A program made the translations under genes and the position numbers. From assembly GCA_031278315.1 (NCBI GenBank), contig JAITKS010000244.1, forward strand, positions 1-17,312: DNA of 17,312 bases, given 5' to 3'. This document shows, one piece after another, positions 8,572 through 15,129 of the stretch. A model generated the notes under the pieces. That model was not told where the DNA came from and did not search any database. It worked only from the letters and a program-made list of their open reading frames with translations. The stretch is from Planctomycetaceae bacterium. GTDB lineage: Bacteria > Planctomycetota > Planctomycetia > Pirellulales > Thermoguttaceae. Numbering within the stretch: the first letter of the stretch is position 1; every line of letters starts with the position of its first letter.

Positions 8572-8630
8572 GGTTAGTGATTCGAACTCAGAGACAATGT
8601 TAATCTCCGCATGCGGACTAATCACTAACC
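8572..8630 (-). terminator. Compound palindrome between hrpA and clpC, probable clpC terminator
   Basis: GGTTAGTGATT (8572-8582) and AATCACTAACC (8620-8630) are perfect 11-base arms. The loop contains a second perfect palindrome, TCCGCATGCGGA, at 8606-8617. Reading on the minus strand, the outer hairpin is followed directly by ATTATTTTTTG, a good U-tract, which lies inside the last codons of hrpA. It therefore fits as the intrinsic terminator of clpC. On the plus strand no T-run follows, so termination of hrpA here is less certain. Confidence 0.65.
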
Positions 8631-8658
8631 GCTATAAACTAACTGCTATAAACTAACT
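8631..8658. repeat. 14-base tandem duplication at the clpC 3' end
   Basis: GCTATAAACTAACT occurs twice back to back (8631-8644 and 8645-8658), followed by a diverged partial copy, GCTGCTAACTTACT, that overlaps the clpC stop codon. Its first copy touches the outer palindrome. It looks like a recent local duplication that left the reading frame intact. Confidence 0.8.
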
Positions 8659-8662
8659 GCTG

Positions 8663-11272
8663 CTAACTTACTGTACTTGGTACTACTTCTTGTTCGTCGT
8701 TTTTTTCTACCTTTTTTTCCAATTTAATATATTGTGTATTCAGATGTTCTTTTGCGGCATCATCTACTTCGTCCAGCATTTGACCGTCAAAAATGAGTTG
8801 CTTTTTGTCTCCAACTAATTTTACATTTATTGATATTACATCTTTACCTGTAAATTCGCCTTTTATTAATTCTTCTGATAGCGGGTCTTCAATCATACTT
8901 TCGATAGCGCGGCGTAACGGTCTTGCTCCGAAATCTAAATTGCTGCCTTTTTTTATCAACAAAGATTTTGCTTCGTCTGATAACAATAATTTAAATCCTT
9001 TCTCCCATAATCTGTCTCTTACTTTAGATAATTCTAACTCAACGACTTCATTCAGATCGGCATCGGTTAGATGTCTGAAAACGATTATGTCATCACATCG
9101 TCCTACGAATTCCGGTCTGAAAATACGATCGATTTGTTCGTTTACACGTTCTTTCATACTTTCATAACTTGCATCACCTGTTGGTTTCTGGAATCCAAAC
9201 GCAGCTTCATTTTTAATTGCTTCCGCGCCAGCGTTTGTTGTCATAATCAAGATCGTGTTTTTGAAATCGACATGACGTCCGAAACTATCCGTCAAACGTC
9301 CTTCTTCCATGATTTGTAACATCATATTAAAGACGTCGGGATGTGCTTTTTCTATTTCATCAAGCAACACGACCGAATAAGGACGCCGCCGAACTTTCTC
9401 TGTAAGTTGTCCGCCTTCTTCGTGTCCGACATATCCGGGCGGCGCACCGATCAAACGGCTTATATTATGCTTTTCCATATATTCGCTCATGTCAATTTGA
9501 ATCAACGCTTCCGCGTTACCAAACATGAACTCGGCTAGAGCTTTCGCCAACAGCGTTTTTCCAACACCAGTCGGACCAGCGAAAATAAATGCTCCCGTTG
9601 GCCGCTTCGGATCTTTCAATCCGCTGCGGCTGCGGCGTACCGCTTTAGAAACCGCTTTGATCGCCTCGTTTTGACTTATCACCCGCTTGTGTAATTCGCC
9701 TTCCATTTCCATCAAACGCTTTGTATCTTCCTTGCTCATTCGAGTAAGCGGAATGCCGGTCATTTTTGAAATAACATCAGCAACTACAGTTTCATCAACT
9801 GTTCCGACATTATCTTTCATTTTATCTTGTGCTTCGCGGCGTTGTTTTATAATTTTGTCGATTTCATCTCGTAATATTAAAGCTTTCTCAAAATTTTGTT
9901 CGCCGACAGCTGCTTCTTTTTCTTTATTCAATATAGCCAACTGCTCATCTAACTCTTTCATCGACGCTGGAGTTGTCATCGATTTAAGATGAACTCTCGC
10001 ACCGGCTTCATCAATTACATCAATTGCTTTATCCGGTAAACATCTGCCTGTGATATATCTGCTTGATAATTCAACAGCCGATAACAACGCTTCATCCGTA
10101 ATCGTGACGTGATGATGTTTTTCATAACGGTCTCTCAATCCTTTTAAGATTTCAACAGCTTGCGCCGGACTTGGCGGCTCGACCATTACGATTTGAAATC
10201 TTCGATCAAGAGCAGCATCCTTTTCGATATACTTTCGATATTCGTCGAGAGTAGTAGCACCGATACATTGCACTTCGCCCCTCGCTAAAGCAGGCTTTAG
10301 AACATTTGCGGCATCGATAGCACCTTCTGCACCGCCTGCGCCGACTATAGTATGTAATTCGTCAACAAACAAAATTAAACGCCTTACTTTTCTTACTTCG
10401 CCCATTATTGCTTTAATTCGCTCTTCAAACTGACCGCGATATTTCGTTCCGGCTACCATCATTGCCAAGTCGAGAGCAACGATTCTATAATTACGTAACA
10501 ATTCCGGCACGTGTCCGTCAACGATCAATTGTGCCAAACCTTCAGCAATAGCAGTTTTACCGACACCAGCTTCACCAAGCAATACAGGATTATTTTTTGT
10601 CCGCCTGCAGAGAATTTGCATTGCACGTTCAATTTCTTTATCACGTCCGATAACGGGATCAAGTTTATGTTGACGTGCGAGATCAGTTAAATCACGTGCG
10701 AAACTATCGGTTGCGGGAGTCCTATTTTTACCGCTGCCTTTATTACGTGAGAAGTCATCGTCATCTAATCCGAAACCGCTTCCAACTCCGGCATACTCGT
10801 AAGACCGTTCAATCATCCCTCCAGAATCAATTCCATGACCGAGCAGATTTAATACTTCACGCCGTACATCTTCAAGTTTTAGTCCGAGATTCATCAAGAC
10901 TTGTGCCGCTACGCCTTCTTGTTCCCGCAACAATCCCAGCAGAATATGCTCCGTACCGACATAATTATGATTCAGATTACGCGCCTCTTCCATAGAGAAC
11001 TCGACAACTTTTTTCGCACGCGGCGTTTGAGGTAATCGTCCCATTGTTACTAAATCGGGACCGCTGCGAACAAGTTTTTCTACTTCATGCCTAATCTTAC
11101 GCAAGTCAATATCAAGATTTTTAAGCACATTAGCAGCAACTCCGCTACCCTCCTTGATCAGACCAAGAAGAATATGTTCCGTTCCGATATATTCATGATT
11201 GAACCGTTGAGCCTCCTGATTTGCAAGTTGCATGACCTTCCTAGCTCTGTCGGTAAATCTTTCGTATGGCAT
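8663..11272 (-). CDS. clpC: ATP-dependent protease ATPase subunit ClpC
   Basis: An 869-residue class I Clp/Hsp100 unfoldase that threads substrates into ClpP in the cytosol. Two Clp N-terminal repeats lie at about 5-70 and 80-145 (both with GTEHILLGL). A flexible linker follows about 150-190. The first AAA+ module has Walker A GEAGVGKT at 233-240 and Walker B LFVDE at 301-305. A ClpC-type middle domain with UVR-like character spans about 435-485 (FEKALILRDEIDKI). The second AAA+ module has Walker A GPTGVGKT at 566-573, Walker B VVLLDE at 634-639, and FRPEF before its arginine finger. The middle domain separates it from ClpA and ClpB. The ClpP-docking loop appears to read FGF (692-694) rather than the usual Leu/Ile/Val-Gly-Phe. 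No Shine-Dalgarno is seen; the start fits the family N-terminus MPYERFTDRA. No clpP or mcsA/ctsR gene is adjacent. The stop is TAG. Confidence 0.97.
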   Translation of the reverse strand: MPYERFTDRARKVMQLANQEAQRFNHEYIGTEHILLGLIKEGSGVAANVLKNLDIDLRKIRHEVEKLVRSGPDLVTMGRLPQTPRAKKVVEFSMEEARNLNHNYVGTEHILLGLLREQEGVAAQVLMNLGLKLEDVRREVLNLLGHGIDSGGMIERSYEYAGVGSGFGLDDDDFSRNKGSGKNRTPATDSFARDLTDLARQHKLDPVIGRDKEIERAMQILCRRTKNNPVLLGEAGVGKTAIAEGLAQLIVDGHVPELLRNYRIVALDLAMMVAGTKYRGQFEERIKAIMGEVRKVRRLILFVDELHTIVGAGGAEGAIDAANVLKPALARGEVQCIGATTLDEYRKYIEKDAALDRRFQIVMVEPPSPAQAVEILKGLRDRYEKHHHVTITDEALLSAVELSSRYITGRCLPDKAIDVIDEAGARVHLKSMTTPASMKELDEQLAILNKEKEAAVGEQNFEKALILRDEIDKIIKQRREAQDKMKDNVGTVDETVVADVISKMTGIPLTRMSKEDTKRLMEMEGELHKRVISQNEAIKAVSKAVRRSRSGLKDPKRPTGAFIFAGPTGVGKTLLAKALAEFMFGNAEALIQIDMSEYMEKHNISRLIGAPPGYVGHEEGGQLTEKVRRRPYSVVLLDEIEKAHPDVFNMMLQIMEEGRLTDSFGRHVDFKNTILIMTTNAGAEAIKNEAAFGFQKPTGDASYESMKERVNEQIDRIFRPEFVGRCDDIIVFRHLTDADLNEVVELELSKVRDRLWEKGFKLLLSDEAKSLLIKKGSNLDFGARPLRRAIESMIEDPLSEELIKGEFTGKDVISINVKLVGDKKQLIFDGQMLDEVDDAAKEHLNTQYIKLEKKVEKNDEQEVVPSTVS

Positions 11273-11559
11273 AGTTTTTATTTTGAGTGTGAATTACGAA
11301 ATAATGTAACTCGAACTCAATGAATTAGTTTTAAAGTTTAATTTCTGAAATCAAATATTGAATTGCAACATTGATTACATTTGAATTTGATATTTAAATA
11401 TTGCTCTCGAAATTGACATTAAATTTATACAGAAAAAATAAATTTCATATCATCTTAAACAACTTTCGTTATATCAGCGGTAAACAAAGTTTATTCTGTG
11501 TTTATCTATTCAGCGTTGTCTAATAATTAACTGCGTGTGCAATAGACGAATTGCTTTGG

Positions 11560-11592
11560 AAAGACAAACAAAAAATTTTGTCTTTATTTTTT
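11560..11592 (+). terminator. Terminator-like hairpin on the plus strand
   Basis: AAAGACAAA (11560-11568) and TTTGTCTTT (11577-11585) are perfect 9-base arms around an 8-base loop, followed by six T at 11587-11592. The stem is AT-rich and weak. Both neighbouring genes run on the other strand, so if it works it would end an unannotated plus-strand transcript. Confidence 0.35.
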
Positions 11593-11850
11593 GTGTTGTT
11601 TACGGTTTATTGTTTATTCAGAATTTTACTTTGTTTGCAAGGCAATTTCGGAATAAAAATCTCAATAAAAATCATTTTCACAACAAGGCGTAACATTGTA
11701 CACACAAATAACAGTTTAACAAGGCGGGACAACAAAGGATCAATATAAAGAACTCAATCTAACACAGCTGAATAATTTTTTTAGTAACAATTAAGTAATT
11801 AAATATACGGTAATATATCAGGGAATTTTTGTTTTTAATTTTTTTTGGTT

Positions 11851-11886
11851 TATGAATTTTGGTTGTATGAATTTTGGTTGTATGAA
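11851..11886. repeat. 15-base tandem duplication
   Basis: TATGAATTTTGGTTG occurs twice (11851-11865 and 11866-11880), with the first six bases repeated a third time. A related TTTTTTTTGGTT precedes it. It is non-coding and probably arose by slippage. Confidence 0.8.
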
Positions 11887-11985
11887 AGCCGTTCAATAAA
11901 AAACAATACAAAACATTACAAAATCTGTTTTCGATAAACTAATAAGATTGAATTTTTAGGTCTGTTACTTTAATTTAACATTAAC

Positions 11986-12624
11986 TCAATTATCAGATCT
12001 CATAATGTTGATTTTTGAATCTGAATCTACAGAGCGTACAATTGATTCGATTTTACGAAAAACGCCTTCACCTGGGAATGGTTTCATTCGGATATGCAAT
12101 ATTGGTTTTACATTTTTTGCTGATTCTTGTGAGTCTAAATTTATTAGATCAAAAGCCAACAGCCATTCACGGATTTCTTTATCGAGAGCGAATTCAAAAT
12201 CCTGCATGTTTTCACAAACAATTGACTTTCGGCTCTTTTGATTTTCGGCTATTTGACTAGTATCAATTTTTTCAATATTACATGCGAACTCTTTTATCGT
12301 GTCTGGATTGTTAGGGTCTGTTTCGAAAGAAATAATCAATTCGAATCGTAATAGAATTAACTGATTATTGACCTGCGAAGTTTCTACCGTTTTATCCGGT
12401 GTGTCTATTTCTTTTATTGTTTCAATTTTTTTGATTTCGACATTTGTTTCATTAGACGGCACAACATTATTAAAGAATTTCAAAAACGGTAATCCGCCGC
12501 CGGCACCAATATTAAATGTAAAAAGAATATAAAGTAAAATAATAATACACGCAATCAATGCACATATTAATAATATTTTACACAATATACGTTTAAAAAA
12601 ACTTTTTAATATTGAATTTTTCAT
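11986..12624 (-). CDS. Single-pass membrane protein of unknown function
   Basis: A 212-residue protein I do not recognise. Residues 1-16 are basic, followed by a strong membrane segment at about 17-38 (LLICALIACIIILLYILF) and a Gly-rich turn, GAGGGLPF. The remainder is soluble and by orientation probably outside the cytoplasm. It contains a variable charged spacer (about 58-85), a strand-rich stretch at 88-102, and a C-terminal portion around 172-200 (KPILHIRMKPFPGEGVFRKI) that recalls the strand-helix periplasmic domain of ExbD/TolR proteins; that resemblance is only suggestive. It is 57 bases downstream of the ExbD-like gene on the same strand, so the two probably form one transcript. No Shine-Dalgarno precedes the ATG. 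The coding frame is credible because of the clean membrane anchor and because no competing frame spans it. Confidence 0.7.
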   Translation of the reverse strand: MKNSILKSFFKRILCKILLICALIACIIILLYILFTFNIGAGGGLPFLKFFNNVVPSNETNVEIKKIETIKEIDTPDKTVETSQVNNQLILLRFELIISFETDPNNPDTIKEFACNIEKIDTSQIAENQKSRKSIVCENMQDFEFALDKEIREWLLAFDLINLDSQESAKNVKPILHIRMKPFPGEGVFRKIESIVRSVDSDSKINIMRSDN

Positions 12625-12681
12625 TTTTGTAATATATCTGTTGAAAATTTGTTTTTTACATTCGCACGATACTTATAACGA

Positions 12682-13161
12682 TTACAATCCGAGATTGATG
12701 TTATACAAGGTAACAATTTTTATATCAAATGTTGTTTCGATATTACGAATTCGTTTTGGAGTCCATTTACTATCAAATCCGGTGCCGCTTATCAGCAGGA
12801 CAATAGTCATTCCCGATTTTATTTCTGGAACTTCAGACGGATTTTTTGCATTTATCAATTGAATTTCTTTATTTGGTTTTCCATTATTGTCAAGTAAGAA
12901 ACATCGGTCAAAATTCTGACCTTGTGCCGTTTCTGCGTAAACTAATGTTAAACCTTTAAGTAATTGTGATGCAACCAAACGCTGCCGCATAGTTTCAGAA
13001 TCGACGTCAAGACGTCCGATCTCTTCGGCGAGTAAAGCTAACCGTGATTCCTTGTCGTTGTTAATTTGTGAATTCGCCATACAAATAACCAACAGTCCAA
13101 GCATTATCAACACGATATCAAGCAATGAAACAAGACGGCAAATAACACTACGAAAACTCAT
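12682..13161 (-). CDS. Small membrane protein with ExbD-like N-terminus
   Basis: A 159-residue protein. A short basic start is followed by a single membrane segment at about 11-29, SLLDIVLIMLGLLVI, with an acidic residue (Asp15) near its beginning. This layout is typical of ExbD, TolR and MotB, in which that Asp takes part in proton-driven force transduction with an ExbB/TolQ/MotA partner. After the membrane comes a probable coiled helix at 36-62 and then a mixed alpha/beta domain (KSGMTIVLLISGTGFDSKW, 116-133) that I cannot match confidently to ExbD. No ExbB-like gene is visible here. The gene lies between the PilO/PilP-like gene (272 bases upstream) and the 212-residue membrane protein (57 bases downstream). 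A role in energised envelope transport is inference; a simple structural anchor is the alternative. Confidence 0.72.
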   Translation of the reverse strand: MSFRSVICRLVSLLDIVLIMLGLLVICMANSQINNDKESRLALLAEEIGRLDVDSETMRQRLVASQLLKGLTLVYAETAQGQNFDRCFLLDNNGKPNKEIQLINAKNPSEVPEIKSGMTIVLLISGTGFDSKWTPKRIRNIETTFDIKIVTLYNINLGL

Positions 13162-13433
13162 TTTTATTTTTTATTAAAATCAATTTTTTATCTAAATTCG
13201 GATTTCGGAATTAAATCTGTAAAACGAAATTGTGAATTGTGATTTTCAACAATATTATAGCATCAAAATATTCAGGTGAATTTAAAATTACAAAAATCTT
13301 GATAATAGGAATATTACGGGAGCAGTTTAAAAGCTCCGCCGAAATATGCTGTTCGACCGTGTTTTTTCTAACAATAAATTTTTACATTAGGTTTTTAGAA
13401 ATTCACTATTCTTATATTAGTTGCAGTCAATTA

Positions 13434-14381
13434 TTAGTCGTAGTCGGCGAAAGATTTTCCTGATCTTATTGTGAATTTTTGTTTATCTGCTTCAACGTGA
13501 ATACGATCAAAATCGATTTTCTCAATTAAACAATCGACTCCTTCTAATCTGAAAGATTCGCCTTCGTATAATCTATATTGTTTTCCTGTAACTCTATGAT
13601 CGATCCATACTTGTTTTTTTCCTTCTGATTCTACGATAGTTCCTACAAAGCAATACGGAGCTTGATATAATTGCGGCGGTCTTTGCGGCGGCGGAGGCGG
13701 TTGGACTGGCGGTAATACAGGTCGAGGCGGAGTGTATGCAGTGAATAAATTACGTGTTTTGATTTCGTCGAGTATGATTTTTTCGTCCGGTGTAATTTTC
13801 AGCAATTCTTTATCGAAAACTCGCAATGTTCTGCCTATTTGTGCTTTGGTTACAGAAACCGCTTCGATTGTTATTACGATGTCCATTAAGTTTGAGTTCT
13901 TTGAAGGTGTAGGTGAAATTTTGCGTATAAGATGTAAATAATTTGTTTTGTGAAATCGGCGTAAAAATTCTGCGACTTGTTCTAGTGTTCCTTTGCAAGT
14001 TAGTTTAAAAGTATATTTCTTGTAGAAATCTTTAATTGTTCCTTCTGTTCCGCTATCGATTTTTCTTTCGCGTAAACCGGCAGAGCCGGCTGTATCAGAG
14101 AGCCAATTTTGATATTGTGATTTAGCAAGTTCTCCCTGCGGTAAAGATTGTTGACCGAGTTCTGTAAGACGTTCTTTGATATGTTTTTCATCTTTAACTT
14201 CTGTTTCAAGTTTTTTTATGTCGTTGTCGAGTTTATTTTTTTGCTCGTTTAGTCTTGAAATTGATGTACTAAAATAACTGTAACAAAAAGGCACAACAAC
14301 AAAAAAAAGCATAATTCCTACAGCAATTAGTAGAAATCGCTCTCGTTTTTCTTGTGTCGAAATATCGAAAAAACTATTCAT
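13434..14381 (-). CDS. PilO-like inner-membrane protein with C-terminal PilP/GspC-like domain
   Basis: A 315-residue protein. After a short cytoplasmic N-terminus there is one membrane helix at about 17-37 (LLIAVGIMLFFVVVPF), then a coiled coil at about 41-75. A PilO/GspM-like fold spans about 80-180, including GTLEQVAEFLRRF (131-143) and a following strand pair. The segment TRNLFTAY (209-216) is followed by a Pro-rich linker (218-236) and a C-terminal beta domain at 243-308 with CFVGTIV and LYEGESFRLEGVDCLIEKI. That end resembles PilP and GspC homology regions, which link the inner-membrane platform to the secretin in type IV pili and type II secretion. The fusion of both functions in one chain is my inference from sequence pattern. 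No pilM, pilN or secretin gene flanks it. No Shine-Dalgarno is seen at the ATG; the stop is TAA. Confidence 0.75.
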   Translation of the reverse strand: MNSFFDISTQEKRERFLLIAVGIMLFFVVVPFCYSYFSTSISRLNEQKNKLDNDIKKLETEVKDEKHIKERLTELGQQSLPQGELAKSQYQNWLSDTAGSAGLRERKIDSGTEGTIKDFYKKYTFKLTCKGTLEQVAEFLRRFHKTNYLHLIRKISPTPSKNSNLMDIVITIEAVSVTKAQIGRTLRVFDKELLKITPDEKIILDEIKTRNLFTAYTPPRPVLPPVQPPPPPQRPPQLYQAPYCFVGTIVESEGKKQVWIDHRVTGKQYRLYEGESFRLEGVDCLIEKIDFDRIHVEADKQKFTIRSGKSFADYD

Positions 14382-14476
14382 AAAATTTTATCCTAAATAT
14401 GAAATGTAAAATGCGAAATGTTAAATACGAAATTACGCGTAATAATATACTATATAATATATACGTATCATATCAT

Positions 14477-14514
14477 ACATATCATGCTATAACTTACATA
14501 TCATGCTATAACTT
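14477..14514. repeat. 19-base tandem duplication
   Basis: ACATATCATGCTATAACTT occurs twice without a mismatch (14477-14495 and 14496-14514), preceded by TATCA-rich sequence that may be an older decayed copy. The identity suggests a recent duplication. Confidence 0.85.
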
Positions 14515-14543
14515 TCGGTCAAGTAAATGACAATTTGCGTGAT

Positions 14544-14570
14544 AACTTGCTTATCGGCAGCAAGTTTTTT
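14544..14570 (+). terminator. Intrinsic terminator-like hairpin in a divergent region
   Basis: AACTTGCT (14544-14551) and AGCAAGTT (14559-14566) form a perfect 8-base stem around the 7-base loop TATCGGC, followed by a T-run to 14570. The form is that of a plus-strand intrinsic terminator. No plus-strand gene precedes it within the gap, so it would end a leader or small RNA. Confidence 0.5.
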
Positions 14571-14954
14571 AATGAATATATTTCTCTCACTTTAAATAAA
14601 AATGAGTATATATTACGTTGCAAAAAATATCTTTGGTGTTTTCTGTGTTTAATAAAAAATAATTATTGATAAGCTCATCTAATTTCTTTACAAATGTTTC
14701 TTATTTATTGTTACAATTAATTATGTCAATGTAATCAAGCGGTTCAATAGGCGAGAAGTATAACATACTAATTATCTTGTTCAACATCTCGGTTGATAAT
14801 TGTTCGTGAATTTTTTGTAATTATTAAAAAAGACATCTCGGCAGACGCAATTTCTATCGTTGACCTTTACAAGATATCGGTAATCATGGTATAACGTTTA
14901 TTAGTAACGTACATTCTACGTTTCAGAAAAAAATAGTATCCGTTCTCATAACGG

Positions 14955-14981
14955 TAAATGAAACGATCGGCGTTTCATTTA
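14955..14981. repeat. Perfect 10-base inverted repeat with ATCGGC loop
   Basis: TAAATGAAAC (14955-14964) and GTTTCATTTA (14972-14981) enclose the 7-base loop GATCGGC. It directly abuts the 12-base array and has no T-run after it on either strand. It could be an operator or a leader hairpin. Confidence 0.6.
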
Positions 14982-15111
14982 ACTTTAACATTAACTTTAA
15001 CATTAACTTTAACATTAACTTTAACATTAACTTTAACATTAACTTTAACATTAACTTTAACATTAACATTAACATTAACTTTAACATTAACTTTAACATT
15101 TAACTTTAACC
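14981..15111. repeat. 12-base tandem array upstream of the prolyl oligopeptidase gene
   Basis: AACTTTAACATT is repeated seven times without error (14981-15064), followed by one variant unit, AACATTAACATT (15065-15076), two more perfect units (15077-15100) and a decayed end (15101-15111). Each unit is two related hexamers, AACTTT and AACATT. The array ends 18 bases before the ATG at 15130, so it lies where a promoter or leader should be. There are no spacers, so this is not a CRISPR array. Confidence 0.95.
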
Positions 15112-15129
15112 TATAATCAACAAACACAC

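Larger units (their letters stand above)
11273..11985. other. Intergenic region, 713 bases, between clpC and the single-pass membrane protein gene
   Basis: Both flanking genes are on the minus strand, so this is the clpC upstream region plus the 3' region of the membrane cluster. I saw no CtsR- or CIRCE-like operator. It holds a T-run hairpin at 11560-11592, a 15-base tandem duplication at 11851-11886, and a fragment at about 11972-11986 (TTTAACATTAACT) resembling the 12-base array at 14981. A TTG-started 65-codon plus-strand frame at 11551-11748 is hydrophobic, but nothing else supports it. Confidence 0.55.
14382..15129. other. Divergent intergenic region, 748 bases, rich in repeats and hairpins
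   Basis: It separates the PilO/PilP-like gene (minus) from the prolyl oligopeptidase gene (plus) and should hold both promoters, which I cannot place reliably. Its contents in order are degenerate GAAATGTAAAAT-like repeats at about 14399-14440, a 19-base tandem duplication, a T-run hairpin at 14544-14570, a second hairpin at 14955-14981, and the 12-base array to 15111. No tRNA or credible small gene was seen. Confidence 0.65.

Noticed and set aside
8572..8630. The palindrome as terminal repeats of an insertion element
   Set aside because: Only 37 bases separate the arms, there is no transposase, and a U-tract on the minus strand gives a simpler terminator reading.
11273..11540. Heat-shock operator (CIRCE or CtsR site) upstream of clpC
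   Set aside because: I looked for CIRCE-like long inverted repeats and CtsR-type direct heptads and saw neither.
11551..11748. A 65-codon TTG-started plus-strand frame with a hydrophobic segment
   Set aside because: It uses a weak start, has no ribosome binding site, contains a terminator-like hairpin, and its hydrophobicity is expected from T-rich DNA.
13239..13463. A 74-codon plus-strand frame between the PilO/PilP-like and ExbD-like genes
   Set aside because: It has a GTG start without a binding site, overlaps the end of the PilO/PilP-like gene antisense, and looks like translated spacer.
11986..14381. The membrane cluster as a Zorya-type defence system or a complete ExbBD/TolQR system
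   Set aside because: No MotA/ExbB-like multi-pass protein and no helicase or nuclease partner lies next to it; only the Asp-containing membrane helix of the second gene supports that idea.
14981..15111. The 12-base array as a CRISPR array
   Set aside because: Units are contiguous with no spacers, are too short, and no cas genes are present.
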